From NCBI GenBank assembly GCA_021730635.1, contig JAJNNC010000023.1, positions 1 to 43,165 on the forward strand: DNA of 43,165 nt. Reading direction: 5' to 3'. Positions 1 through 9,546 of the stretch are shown piece by piece. Source of the stretch: Catalimonadaceae bacterium JC749. GTDB lineage: Bacteria > Bacteroidota > Bacteroidia > Cytophagales > Cyclobacteriaceae. How positions within the stretch are numbered: position 1 is the stretch's first letter; each line of letters starts with the position of its first letter. The notes beneath the pieces are model-generated. The model made no database searches and was not told where the DNA came from. It worked only from the letters and a program-made list of their open reading frames with translations. The position numbers and the translations under genes are program-made.

Positions 1-166
1 ATTAAATGATTGACATAAGTTCATAGCAAATCAGTCTTTTTCACTTTACGATTTATGCTTGAACGCTACTGGTATGTCGATCAAGTCAACCAGAGACCAC
101 TGGAATAGCTACAGTGGAATGGCATCGCCATTAAAACTTTACATCACTTCATTAACAAGAAGCGTT

Positions 167-2170
167 ATGAAAAATATCAAAAAATTAATCGCTGACCTAC
201 TGATCGCGACGCTGCTCGCCATCACTATGATTTCGGATGCCAGCGCTGTATTAAAGGTAAAGAGCAATGCAGCTGGTAAGCTTTATATCGCCAAACCTAC
301 TGGTGAACCTTTGATGTGGCATACGGATACGGGCTGGGGCCTATGCCGCTTGATATCGCAGAAAAGCGATGGCAGTTATGACATAGAGAAAGCCAAAACC
401 TATATAGCACAACGAAAGGTACAGGGTTTTAATATTGTGATGGGCGTCATCAGACATTGTATTTACGGCCAGACACTCGATCAGGCGGATCTCTTCCCTT
501 ATCCTGGCGATGACCATGCCCTGAATGGTTTTGTGCAGATTATGGAATATGCAAAATCCAACAACATGTATGTAGGCGTGCTGCCGGTATGGGGTTCGGA
601 CATCACCGGCCGCAACCAAGAAGGCGCTTATGTGATGACCGAAGCCGAAGCCTTTGCCTGGGGAAAGAAGGTAGGTGAAAAGCTACGTGCCTATAACGAT
701 CATATCATCTGGATCATTGGCGGGGATTCAAGGCCTTACGGAAATGGTAATCCACTGAATAAAGATTACCGTCCGTTATTCCGGGAAATGGCCGAGGGCA
801 TTGCCTTGGGAGTAACCAATACGACCGCTGAAATTAAGTACAATAATAACGATCCACGCTGGGAAAATGTGTTCATGACCTACCATCCGAACCGTGGTTG
901 GTCCTCTTCCGATGATTTTGCCAGCGACTACTGGATCGACTTCCACGGTTTCGAGACTTCTCCTCAGGAGAAAATTCCCAAGGAGCGCCGTGCTTACGGC
1001 ATGACTAAACATCATTGGGATAATTTCAGAAGTAAACCCGTTGTTAGTCTTGAAGATGTCTACTTCAACAACAACGCCTTCTATAACAATGTCAACCTAC
1101 ATCACAGCGGTTATCAGACTATGCTGGCTGGCGCGGCTGGTTACAGTTTCGGCTGGTGGGACATCTGGAACTTCGACAAGGCCAAATGGCTCAATACATT
1201 GTATCATGACGACGACATCAAATTCACCAAAACTTTTAAACAGATAATGAGCCGCATCCAATGGCATCAGTTAGAGCCGGACCAAAATATCATAGTCGCT
1301 GGTGCCGGTGAACTCTACTCGCAGGAACAGAAAATCGCCGCTAAAAAGGTTGGCAAGCGCATTGTAGTTTATTATCCGCAACGTAATGAGGCTACGATTG
1401 ATGTAAGTGCCTTGAATATGGCCAGTGGCGGCCAGGCGAAGGTGACTTGGATTAACACGCTGGCGAACTATACAGAAAGCAACATCTCCACCCCTAGTGT
1501 GCCTTCAGACAAGAAACTGACGCTGACGCCCCCATCCGGCTTTACCAACGCAATCCTGATCGTAGAACCGAACAGCTTGACCACGACACCCCAAATTCTG
1601 GCTGTGGAGAAGAACGGCTCTACGGTGCGTGTGAAATTTCGCAACAGTAAACATCCGCAAAAGCCTGAGGGTGGGTATACGCTGACCATCGACGGCAGCC
1701 GCTTCGATATGAACGGCAATGTAACGGCCTCAGCGCCTTATACTTGGACGTACACCGGTGAGGATATAGTACGTTCGGGTTATATTTTTAGCGATAAGGA
1801 GACGGTAGATGTCACCTATTCAAATGTAGCTTCCCTCAGTAGCAGCTGTTTCGGGATACTGGCCCGCTGGAGCGCTAGTATGGGTGGTTACAAATCCTCT
1901 GTCTGCACCATTAGCAGTACTCCCCAGGCAGCTTTCTCTGTGGAAGTCTATCCAGTGCCTACTACTGGGATAGTGCACATTCTGCATGAAGGCACAGCAG
2001 AACAGGCACAGCTTATGCTCCTAAATGACAAAGGAGAGATAGTGTTGAGCCAAGCCTTCAGTAAACAACCAATAGAACAATTGAACTTAAGTGCCATGAA
2101 GAAGGGCCTGTATTATCTGAAAGTAATCAACAAAGAGGCTGTGCTTGTCAAAAGAATAGTCTTGGAGTAA
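167..2170 (+). CDS. DUF4038/GH140-like glycoside hydrolase with T9SS sorting domain
   Basis: This is a secreted carbohydrate-active enzyme of the apiosidase-like DUF4038 (GH140) type. I chose the ATG at 167 because a typical signal peptide (MKNIKK, then a hydrophobic stretch ending DASA) begins there; the open frame extends upstream only through a TTG. The product is 667 aa. The N-terminal half is a predicted TIM barrel with the family signatures WHTDTGWGL, KVQGFNIVMGV and IIWIIGGDSRPYG, whose Asp is a likely catalytic residue, and a later SLEDVYFN segment. A small beta domain follows (VVYYPQRNEATIDVSALN), like the PF12904 domain that normally follows DUF4038. The last ~80 residues (VEVYPVPTTGIVHI ... 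GLYYLKVINKEAVLVKRI) are a type A T9SS sorting domain, so the protein should be exported through the outer membrane and anchored or released at the surface. In GH140 the known activity is apiose removal from rhamnogalacturonan II, but the substrate here is not established. Confidence 0.85.
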   Translation: MKNIKKLIADLLIATLLAITMISDASAVLKVKSNAAGKLYIAKPTGEPLMWHTDTGWGLCRLISQKSDGSYDIEKAKTYIAQRKVQGFNIVMGVIRHCIYGQTLDQADLFPYPGDDHALNGFVQIMEYAKSNNMYVGVLPVWGSDITGRNQEGAYVMTEAEAFAWGKKVGEKLRAYNDHIIWIIGGDSRPYGNGNPLNKDYRPLFREMAEGIALGVTNTTAEIKYNNNDPRWENVFMTYHPNRGWSSSDDFASDYWIDFHGFETSPQEKIPKERRAYGMTKHHWDNFRSKPVVSLEDVYFNNNAFYNNVNLHHSGYQTMLAGAAGYSFGWWDIWNFDKAKWLNTLYHDDDIKFTKTFKQIMSRIQWHQLEPDQNIIVAGAGELYSQEQKIAAKKVGKRIVVYYPQRNEATIDVSALNMASGGQAKVTWINTLANYTESNISTPSVPSDKKLTLTPPSGFTNAILIVEPNSLTTTPQILAVEKNGSTVRVKFRNSKHPQKPEGGYTLTIDGSRFDMNGNVTASAPYTWTYTGEDIVRSGYIFSDKETVDVTYSNVASLSSSCFGILARWSASMGGYKSSVCTISSTPQAAFSVEVYPVPTTGIVHILHEGTAEQAQLMLLNDKGEIVLSQAFSKQPIEQLNLSAMKKGLYYLKVINKEAVLVKRIVLE

Positions 2171-2553
2171 GCAGGTCAATTCATAAAAGCGGATACACTT
2201 TCGTTGAGAGAAAAGTAGATCTTCTAGTGAAAGAACTGTCATATCCGTTCCAGGAAAAGGTTATTTCAATGATAGGTAGGCTAAGTATTTATTTTTCTCA
2301 CTAAGTAGCCGCCTTACTATCCGGGCAAGCAAACAAGTTTTATAAACCTCATTTGATATTGTTATTTTGATAAAAATCCTAAAAGTTTGTTGAGGAGTCT
2401 GGATTAAGTAAAAGGGATATCCCAGCTTCAATTTTTTTATGTCGCTTTTCCAGAAAAGGAAGATAGGATATGGGTCATGTATGAATTTTTGCAATATATA
2501 ATTTTAAAGATAGTATACTCTAAATTCAGTCCTTAGATGTTTAAATCTACTTG
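2171..2553. other. Intergenic stretch without a recognisable gene
   Basis: About 380 bases separate the GH140-like gene from the lyase gene. A short minus-strand open frame exists but has no family resemblance and no start context. The first ~15 bases after the stop codon resemble the bases that follow the T9SS-tail relic at 4054, so the duplication described there extends slightly past the coding end. Confidence 0.4.
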
Positions 2554-3924
2554 ATGATGGAAAAAAATCTATTAAAAGTGCTATGGGTGCTTTCCTCTGT
2601 TTTTGTTATGTACTCTTGCGAAGAGCAGTTTTCATTTAATCAGGAACTTCTCACGACGCCTGTTGTTACAGATTTCCCAGAAGCATTTATGGCTACTACT
2701 ACTACTATCGTAGACAATAACAACAGTAATAAGCTTAGCCAAAGCACTGGGTGGAAATTAGAAACTAATGGAGGATACCAGCGAAGTTACCTGCAAAATA
2801 CCCAAGGGGCTGGATTTGTAACCTTTAAACCCACAATTCCCAGTGGGATGTATCAAATTTTCCTGTACTGGAAGGGTTGCTCCCTCTGTGCAACCAATAC
2901 GAAAGTGCAGATGAATACCAGTGTTGGTCAAGTGGAAAAACTAGTGAACCAAAAAAATATGGGAGACTGGTTTGATATAGGCACTTTTCAATTTAGTGAA
3001 CCCCCAAGAGTTTCCATCGTTGCGGATAGCACCAATGGGAATGTACAGGCCGACGCAGTAAAATTTGTTGCAATCAGCGATCCTGCTGAGCCTCCCCTCA
3101 ATGTCACATGGCTCGCCACATGGGATTATGCGGACGGTTTATCTACGAATGCCAATGGCATTACCGTTATAAACGATGGAGAGCTGAATAAGTGGGGGAC
3201 GGGAGAGCTCAACCTGGTTGAAGATCCTCAGGCTCAGGATGGCAAAGCCATCCGAATGGCGTTGCCCTATTCTATCCAGCATTACAGATCGGAATTAGCT
3301 ATGATGAGTAAAGCCGTTGCCGCTCACGCAGGCATGGAAGCGTTATTTTACGCCAGTATGGGAAATGCTTTTGCACGAATGGACGTGCCCATCGTATATC
3401 AGGTATCAATTAAGATAACCCAAAACTGGGCTTTTGATCGAAAAGTAAATAGTCTCGATGAATGTTGTTCCCTATTCGAATTTAAACAAGATAGAGCTTC
3501 AGCATCTAGAAAGGATTTGGCAGATGCAACCTTCCGGGTACGCATAAGAGGAAATCAATACAATCTGATTTTCAAAGCAACCGAAGATGAGCCGACACAG
3601 AATTCTAATGGCGATTGGGTATATACCGACAAAAATATAATCCAAACAGCTCCCATTGAGCCAGGTGATATAGAAAACTATGTCCTCTGGACAGTAGAAG
3701 TAATATGGTCTACCAGTGACAATGGTTACCTCAGAGTTTACAAAGGGGATAAACTCCTCTTTGAAAAAACAGGCTTCACTTCGCGTAAGACTCCTTTCTG
3801 GGGCCCTTATGAAAAATCGGGCCTGTATGATGCCTGTTATAAAGCTGGCTACCCTATGAGAACTAACGTAGGGCATTACCGTGAGGTATATCAGGACTTC
3901 CGCCGGGTGGGGAAACCAAAGTAA
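2554..3924 (+). CDS. Polysaccharide lyase (PF14099-type) lipoprotein with N-terminal golvesin-like domain
   Basis: A secreted lyase-like protein of about 456 aa. The start is one of two adjacent ATGs at 2554/2557 (a TTG precedes them). Residues 1-22 form a lipoprotein signal ending in VMYSC, so the mature protein is lipid-anchored at Cys22. Residues ~45-175 look like a golvesin/xly-type beta domain: GYQRSYLQ, GMYQIFLYW, GDWFDIGTFQF and a closing QADAVKFVAI. Residues ~185-457 carry features of the PF14099 polysaccharide lyase fold (the group with glucuronan and heparin lyases): ATWDYADG near the domain start, the HYRSELAMM segment with the conserved Arg-Ser-Glu, CCSLFEFKQD, WTVEVIWS and a closing VYQDFRRVG. 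Substrate is unknown, probably a uronic-acid-containing glycan. The gene ends exactly where the fold ends, and a T9SS-tail relic follows in the same frame. Confidence 0.7.
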   Translation: MMEKNLLKVLWVLSSVFVMYSCEEQFSFNQELLTTPVVTDFPEAFMATTTTIVDNNNSNKLSQSTGWKLETNGGYQRSYLQNTQGAGFVTFKPTIPSGMYQIFLYWKGCSLCATNTKVQMNTSVGQVEKLVNQKNMGDWFDIGTFQFSEPPRVSIVADSTNGNVQADAVKFVAISDPAEPPLNVTWLATWDYADGLSTNANGITVINDGELNKWGTGELNLVEDPQAQDGKAIRMALPYSIQHYRSELAMMSKAVAAHAGMEALFYASMGNAFARMDVPIVYQVSIKITQNWAFDRKVNSLDECCSLFEFKQDRASASRKDLADATFRVRIRGNQYNLIFKATEDEPTQNSNGDWVYTDKNIIQTAPIEPGDIENYVLWTVEVIWSTSDNGYLRVYKGDKLLFEKTGFTSRKTPFWGPYEKSGLYDACYKAGYPMRTNVGHYREVYQDFRRVGKPK

Positions 3925-4056
3925 GCTCAGGCGCAACTCATGCTGCTGGATGACAAGGGAGAGATGGTGCTGAGCCAGGCCATGAGTCAGCTACCTATGA
4001 AAGCAAAGGTAGTCAACAAAGAGGCTGTGCTTGTCAAAAGTGTAGTCTTGAAGTAA
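3925..4056 (+). pseudogene. Relic of a T9SS type A C-terminal sorting domain
   Basis: Directly after the lyase stop (TAA at 3922-3924), the same reading frame continues for 43 codons to another TAA at 4054. The translation begins AQAQLMLLDDKGEMVLSQAM and ends NKEAVLVKSVVLK, matching the tail of the GH140-like protein (AQLMLLNDKGEIVLSQAF ... NKEAVLVKRIVLE). Compared with that tail, the relic lacks the first beta strand and an internal 13-codon (39-nt) piece that held the NLSAMKKGLYYLK strand. DNA similarity is high, about 90% by eye over the last 50 bases, so it is a recent paralogous copy. It has no start of its own. It could be the remnant of a T9SS cargo gene whose body was lost or replaced by the lyase. 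Confidence 0.75.
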
Positions 4057-4657
4057 GCAAGTCATCTTAAAAAAGTAAATATGCCTTCTTTAAAAGAAGA
4101 GTAACGGTTTTGCCGGGCAGTAGACTTGCTTAGTTCAGACCTATTATATTGATTTAATGTTTCAGATTGCTACTACCATGATCATGTGGAAATGTGAACC
4201 ATCCTGTCGCCATAACTTGATACAGTTATCCATATCTCCACATGATTCTCTTTTTAAGAGCGACTGGGCTACTAGGGACCCGACGGCACTGAAAAGGTTC
4301 AAGGCTTTTTTTGAGAGAGCCCTTTCCTGTTCTGCCCGATATTTGAAGTAAGACGCAAGGACTGGGAAGTTAGGGTAGTCAAGCTTAGGTGGGAGTATTT
4401 GGTTACCTTAATGAAATTTGGTTTCAAGAATTTATGGAAGAAAGCTCTTGTAAAATAGACAGAATTTTGCTAACTATAGCAAGCTTTAGAGAGATTTTCC
4501 CCTAGTCTATATAGAACATAATAGGGCATAAGTTTTATCAAAATTTATGTATGAGGATAGAGTCAACTTCTATCTCCTATTTGGCTCAGAAAATACAGGT
4601 TGTTGTTCAATTGCTATAAGCTTATTGTTCTACTCTAGATGCTAACCCTCAGAAGCC
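4057..4657. other. Non-coding stretch with a long imperfect hairpin
   Basis: About 600 bases with no gene that I can support. An open frame at 4157-4351 (64 aa) has no family resemblance and low-complexity coding character. A long imperfect inverted repeat lies at 4181-4196 (ATCATGTGGAAATGTG) and 4231-4246 (CATATCTCCACATGAT), pairing at about 14 of 16 positions. A shorter inner stem (ATAAC/GTTAT) lies in its loop. Confidence 0.4.
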
Positions 4658-5980
4658 ATGATAGCCCTGTTTCCTTTACAGCATGTCTGGCAAAAGCACG
4701 TCATAGCTAAAGTCAAAAGACAGTCCTTTTTCAAAAACATACTGTGGATAAGGTTTGGAATCTTCGTTTTTTTCTTCTCCCTTTACCTCAGCAGTGGAAT
4801 AGACTTGATACAGACGGAGCGCAACAGAAGTAGTGGCCGCCACGATAATGATATGTACTTTCAAGCAGACTCTAGGTATGCCACTTCTGCACTTACCGAT
4901 CGTGAGATTCAACACAGAAGGATTTTGCTTCATCCTCTGTTTATTATTATCTGCAATCCTTTCGGTTATGCGCTGAATCAATGGTTGGATCATAAAGAGC
5001 TTACTGCTACCGTCTACTGCAGTCTGGTGGGGGCAGCAGGCGTGTTAGCGGCCTGTTACTTTTTTATCGTGATAGGCGTTGAAAAGTTCAGAGCGATAAT
5101 CTATGCCATCATACTAGGTTTCTCTGCCAGTCAGTATATTTTCTCTATTGTGCCAGATACCTATATTTTTTCTTCCTTGGGAATTATGTGCTTGCTCCTT
5201 ATTGCTGAAAAGAAAGGCAGCTTGGGTAAATGGATCACTATCAGTACTTATCTGACAGGCATAACCATCAGTAATATCAGTTTAGCCTGCTCCGCTGCCT
5301 TCTTCTACCTTTTTGGTGGAAGGTTTCATCATGTATTGACGCACAGCAAAAGGGTGCTACAATATATAGGAGGTATTATCCTATCCATGCTTATCCTTTC
5401 TCTGATACAAAAGCTCATATACCAGAAATGGATATTTCAGTTTATCAGAAGAGTTGTCAAAGAACAACAGTTCTTTTATCTGGCTGAGAGTTTCCTGGAA
5501 GTTTGGGAAAGACTTACTCATCTTTTGCTCCATCTGTTTGTTTTCAATCTGTTGGCTCCCACTCCTTCCTTGGTGAAGCACCCTGTCTTTGCTTCTATAG
5601 AGTTAGTCTCCTTTCAAAAGGCTTCGCTTATTGCTTATCCCCTGGCAGGGGAAATTGCTTGTCTGCTTTGGCTTTTGTTGGTGGGTCTTGCTTTTTGGAG
5701 TTTCTTTAAAAACAGATTGTATCATCAGCCTTTAGGCAAGACTCTTTTAGCTTGTCTTTGCTTCCAGGCAGTACTTCATTTTTTCTATGGTGAAGATCTC
5801 ATGCTTTATACCTGCCACTGGACTTTTTTGGTACTGGTTTTTGTCTTTGGCAGTCTGGAAAAGATCATGATAAGACCAAGCTGGAATGTTCTCTATACGC
5901 TGATACTCATTTTTTTTGCTCTTTTCTTAGGGGCGAATAATGTTCAGGTGGTAGGAAAGATGAGATTTATCTTTTCGTAG
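4658..5980 (+). CDS. Polytopic membrane protein, possibly GT-C-type glycosyltransferase
   Basis: A 440-aa integral membrane protein with about ten hydrophobic segments (for example IRFGIFVFFFSLYLSS, VYCSLVGAAGVLAACYFFIV, YIGGIILSMLILSL, VLYTLILIFFALFLGA). Between the first and second segments is a polar loop with acidic residues (NDMYFQADSRY), then HRRILLHPLFIIICNPFG. A PDTYIFSSLGIMCLLL segment follows further on. This arrangement of an acidic first loop, HPLF and a (D/E)-TY-F motif resembles GT-C-fold glycosyltransferases and related Bacteroidota membrane proteins that use polyprenyl-phosphate sugars. I recognise no specific family, so the function is inference. It stands alone on the plus strand and is followed by a terminator-like hairpin. 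Confidence 0.6.
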   Translation: MIALFPLQHVWQKHVIAKVKRQSFFKNILWIRFGIFVFFFSLYLSSGIDLIQTERNRSSGRHDNDMYFQADSRYATSALTDREIQHRRILLHPLFIIICNPFGYALNQWLDHKELTATVYCSLVGAAGVLAACYFFIVIGVEKFRAIIYAIILGFSASQYIFSIVPDTYIFSSLGIMCLLLIAEKKGSLGKWITISTYLTGITISNISLACSAAFFYLFGGRFHHVLTHSKRVLQYIGGIILSMLILSLIQKLIYQKWIFQFIRRVVKEQQFFYLAESFLEVWERLTHLLLHLFVFNLLAPTPSLVKHPVFASIELVSFQKASLIAYPLAGEIACLLWLLLVGLAFWSFFKNRLYHQPLGKTLLACLCFQAVLHFFYGEDLMLYTCHWTFLVLVFVFGSLEKIMIRPSWNVLYTLILIFFALFLGANNVQVVGKMRFIFS

Positions 5981-6024
5981 GCTGACAAGGCAATCATAAG
6001 GATGCTATCAGCCAGACAGCGTGT

Positions 6025-6048
6025 GAAGGTACAGTTACTGTACTTTTG
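6025..6048 (+). terminator. Putative intrinsic terminator
   Basis: A 45-base step past the membrane protein stop there is a perfect GTACAG-TTA-CTGTAC stem, extendable by G:T and A:T pairs, followed immediately by TTTT. Position and shape fit a Rho-independent terminator for the preceding gene, although the loop is short and the stem A/T-rich. Confidence 0.5.
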
Positions 6049-6948
6049 TCGGAGAAAGACAGATAGTTGGGGAAGCCAAGCCTTAAGTTACTCACTCATC
6101 TGGATTCAGAGTGAAAATCTGTCAATTACATTGACAGCAAATAGTTATACAACCATGTTTTGAACCAGGAGCGTACCACATCTTCAGATGTACAGGGCTG
6201 TCAAATGCGATACACGGTGCTTTACAAAGCCAGAGGCGATAAACAAAAAGTCAAAAGAAGCATACAAAGCTTCTTACAGATCGCCTATAATACCCTACAA
6301 AAAGATGAATGAGTGGAGTTTCTCCGGGATGTGGTCGTTTTAGAAAATAATGTGAAACAACTAGGGTAACATCATCAAGAAGTCAAGAAATCCATAAAAA
6401 CATTTCCTTTTCAGAAGACAAACTGATCCGAGAGCTTGCGTCCCTGCCTCTCTGCCTATGATGACCAGCCATCACGAAAAATACTTTAATTCACAGTACT
6501 ATCCGTTGTGACAGCGACCGAGAAAGAATAACAATGCTTACCGATTGATCAGCATCGACTTCAACAATTCAGCCCTAAAAACCAACTTTTGCACCTATAA
6601 AACTCATTTTTCTCACCTATCCCATACCTTGGAATCATCCCCACCTTTTGCTTACTGCTGTGGTATTGTACAATAGTGAACACTTTCTGTACGATAACAG
6701 CACAACTCGGACAATGGGATCTTGGCTAAATCGGGGTAAACCAGGCAGCAATGAGGTTGGTATTATTCTAGCGATGGATTGTACGGAGACTGTGAGCGTA
6801 GCCGGGATACATCCGTTGAAAGATTTAATAGCAGCTTGGCGGCCCATCTCATAGCTATCCATAACCAAGCCTTTAAGTCATGTATAACCAGCAGTAGATC
6901 AAACAATGACAACATAAACCTATTCTTTAACCCCTAAATAACTACTCT
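6049..6948. other. Low-coding stretch with probable decayed ORF
   Basis: About 900 bases with no intact gene. A protein-like reading occurs at 6205-6369 in one frame (MRYTVLYKARGDKQKVKRSI ..., an in-frame TGA at 6310-6312, then VEFLRDVVVLENNVKQLG before TAA). This looks like a broken coding sequence rather than random DNA, but I cannot assign a family. A second open frame at 6648-6854 starts from TTG and has no recognisable domain. The promoter of the downstream permease gene must lie in the last ~100 bases. Confidence 0.35.
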
Positions 6949-9405
6949 ATGTTAAAGAATCTCTTCAAAGTGGCTGTTAGAAATTTTGCCAGGCAAAGAG
7001 GATCAGCCCTGCTTAATGTTTTGGGACTTGCCATTGGTCTGTCGGCAGCGATCCTGATCTTTCTCTACCTGCAAGAGGAACTCAGTTATGATACCGTGCA
7101 CGTAGATCCTGCCCATACCTATGGCATCGCGGTGGAGGTCACCGATGAGCAGGGTGAAAAAAATCAATATGGATCAGCGCCAGCCGGCTGGGCAGTACGC
7201 CTGAAAGAACAGTTTCCGGAAGTGGAAGCCATCTTCCGTTACATAGCGCCAGGGTTTCCCCATAGCATCCGCAACCAGGAAGAGGACAAAGTGCTCTTGA
7301 CCCAGGATGGTGAAATCTTTTGGGTGGAAGAGACCTTTGCGCAAGTCATGCATTTTCCGCTGCTATATGGGAATGCCAAGGAAGCCTTTGCCAAACCCAA
7401 CACCATGGTTTTATCTGAAAGGGCTGCCCAACGCATTTTTGGCGAGACCAATGTAGTAGGTAAACGGCTGGAAGTAAAACATATCTGGATGACGGATGGG
7501 CAGTATGCTGACCTGGAAGTGACAGGCGTCATGGAAGATTACCCGACTAATTCCCACATACGTCCCGATTATTTGCTCAATCTGCAGGCACTCAAGCCAT
7601 TTATGCCGCAAACCTTTGGCATTACCATCGATGAGTATTTAAACAGTGTAGACAACGGCTTTATCACCACCTACATCCGCACACAACAGGGAACTGATAT
7701 GAACAAGCTGGAAGCTTCGCTGGAAAAGCTCATGGGCAATACGTTTGTGGATCAGGGCTTTCAGGTAGACCCCTTCTTCGTGAAGCTGACTGACTTTCAC
7801 TTCGATGAGCAGGTAGACTGGACTTTTACCGGAGGAGCCGATTACGATTATATCTTTGTATTCGGTTCTATCGGGTTGATGATCCTGCTGATAGCCTGTG
7901 TCAATTATATGAATCTGGCCACAGCCCGTGCCTCCAGACGCTGCAAAGAAGTAGGCGTGCGGAAATCCTTGGGGAGCAACCGCTTTCAACTCATGTATCA
8001 GTTCTTTCAGGAATCGCTGCTCACTACCTTGGTAGCCCTGCTGGTGGCGCTGTTACTGGCCATGCTCATGCTGAATATTTTTAATAACCTGGCTGATAAA
8101 TCTTTTACAGTAGCCTCGCTGTTTCAACCCCAGATGTTGCTGGCACTGCTGGTGATCTGGCTGGTAGTATCGGTGGTGGCTGGAAGTTATCCGGCTGTTT
8201 TCCTTTCCGGATTCAAGCCCACGGAAGTATTAAAAGGCAAAGTATCAGCCGGAAAAGGACCGGCCCGGTTCCGTCAGGTGCTGGTGGTGGGTCAGTTTAC
8301 CATCTCTGTTTTTTTGATTATCAGCACCGGGGTGGTCTTACAACAGATGCGACTGCTCCAAAGCTCCAAACTCTTTGAGAGTGCTACCCAGATGCTTTCC
8401 ATCCGATATGGTGGAGGGATTGTGCCGGAGAGTAGTTATCCAGTGCTGCGACAGGAAATTCTGAAAGACCCGGACCTGGCCCATGTTACCCTGGCCAACC
8501 ACCTGCCTCGGCTGGACTACTTCGGCCCTATCGATGTCTCTGTGATCTTCCCCGATATCAACAATGAGCAGGTATGGGCGTGGAAAGAACTCAATGGTGA
8601 TTATTTTTTTCCTGCTGCGTTTGACATGGAATTTGTAGCAGGCCGTACCTTTGATGAACAGAATCCTGCCGATTCCAACAATTATATCCTCAACGAAACA
8701 GCCGTGCGGCACCTCAATAAGTCACCTGAGGAGATCCTGGGTTATGCGGTGATGGATACTGCGACAGATGAAAGCGGCAGGGTCATTGGTGTGGTGAAGG
8801 ACTTTCCCTATGAATCGATCCATACGACCATACAACCTATGATGATACAGGGCCGGCCGCATCCTTCCAATCAGATATTGTACGTTAGATTACCCAGTGA
8901 CCAGATACAGGAGAAGATTGCTTCGTTGGAAAGTATCTGGAAGGAAGTATTGCCTGGTATTGCCTTCGACTACTGGTTTGTCAGCGATGAATTCGGGAGA
9001 ATGTACCAATCTGAAATGCTGATGGCCGATCTGGTACAGACATTTTCTATCCTGGCTGTGCTCATCGCCTGTCTGGGACTTTACGGACTGGCCTCTTACA
9101 CCGCCGAACAAAAGACCAAGGAAATTGGGATACGGAAGGTCATGGGTGCTACCGTGGAGCAGGTTTTGTTCATGTTATTGCTCATCTTTTTGAAAATCAT
9201 GCTCATTGCCTGCCTTATCTCCCTACCGCTGGGTTATTGGCTGATGCACAGTTGGCTACAGAATTTTGTCTATCGGATTGACATTGGCTGGGGTATTTTA
9301 GCCTTTTCAGTTGTCATACTACTTGTCCTGACGATAGTTACGGTTTCCTATCAGACCTTAAAAGCCTCTACCCTCCAGCCAGCGGCCTCCCTCCGCTATG
9401 AGTAG
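6949..9405 (+). CDS. ABC transporter permease, MacB/FtsX type
   Basis: An 818-aa permease of the duplicated MacB_PCD-FtsX layout common in Bacteroidota. The N-terminus (MLKNLFKVAVRNFARQRGSA, then LNVLGLAIGLSAAILIFLYL) is the classic first transmembrane helix. A periplasmic core domain spans ~45-280. A first FtsX unit (GSIGLMILLIACVNYMNLAT, then ASRRCKEVGVRKSLGS) spans ~285-410. A second helix-periplasmic core unit begins near RFRQVLVVGQFTISVFLIIS, and the last FtsX unit carries LAVLIACLGLYGLASYTAEQ and TKEIGIRKVMGATV. The repeated 'S.R.KE(V/I)G(V/I)RK..G' signature before each last unit is diagnostic. No ATP-binding subunit is adjacent, so it must use one encoded elsewhere. Substrate is unknown; members of this group act in lipoprotein, peptide or drug efflux and in envelope stress. 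Confidence 0.9.
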   Translation: MLKNLFKVAVRNFARQRGSALLNVLGLAIGLSAAILIFLYLQEELSYDTVHVDPAHTYGIAVEVTDEQGEKNQYGSAPAGWAVRLKEQFPEVEAIFRYIAPGFPHSIRNQEEDKVLLTQDGEIFWVEETFAQVMHFPLLYGNAKEAFAKPNTMVLSERAAQRIFGETNVVGKRLEVKHIWMTDGQYADLEVTGVMEDYPTNSHIRPDYLLNLQALKPFMPQTFGITIDEYLNSVDNGFITTYIRTQQGTDMNKLEASLEKLMGNTFVDQGFQVDPFFVKLTDFHFDEQVDWTFTGGADYDYIFVFGSIGLMILLIACVNYMNLATARASRRCKEVGVRKSLGSNRFQLMYQFFQESLLTTLVALLVALLLAMLMLNIFNNLADKSFTVASLFQPQMLLALLVIWLVVSVVAGSYPAVFLSGFKPTEVLKGKVSAGKGPARFRQVLVVGQFTISVFLIISTGVVLQQMRLLQSSKLFESATQMLSIRYGGGIVPESSYPVLRQEILKDPDLAHVTLANHLPRLDYFGPIDVSVIFPDINNEQVWAWKELNGDYFFPAAFDMEFVAGRTFDEQNPADSNNYILNETAVRHLNKSPEEILGYAVMDTATDESGRVIGVVKDFPYESIHTTIQPMMIQGRPHPSNQILYVRLPSDQIQEKIASLESIWKEVLPGIAFDYWFVSDEFGRMYQSEMLMADLVQTFSILAVLIACLGLYGLASYTAEQKTKEIGIRKVMGATVEQVLFMLLLIFLKIMLIACLISLPLGYWLMHSWLQNFVYRIDIGWGILAFSVVILLVLTIVTVSYQTLKASTLQPAASLRYE

Positions 9406-9453
9406 CATGGAAATGCCGATGGGGGAAGTGAAGTAAAAAAGAATCTACAAACT

Positions 9454-9482
9454 ACGCCATTCTTTTCCTGGCAGGATGGCGT
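9454..9482 (+). terminator. Hairpin downstream of the permease gene
   Basis: ACGCCAT (9454-9460) and ATGGCGT (9476-9482) form a perfect 7-bp stem about 50 bases after the permease stop. No clear T-run follows, so termination is only a possibility. Confidence 0.35.
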
Positions 9483-9546
9483 ATGATGAAAAATACCTGG
9501 ATTTTGGTATGGTCTGAGGCCCAATATACCGGTAGGGTGGTATTTA

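Noticed and set aside
4157-4351. A 64-aa open frame in the gap before the membrane protein gene
   Set aside because: No family resemblance, and it overlaps the long inverted repeat, which explains some of its sequence better.
6648-6854. A 68-aa open frame from a TTG upstream of the permease gene
   Set aside because: Weak start, no recognisable domain, and an open frame also exists on the opposite strand over the same bases.
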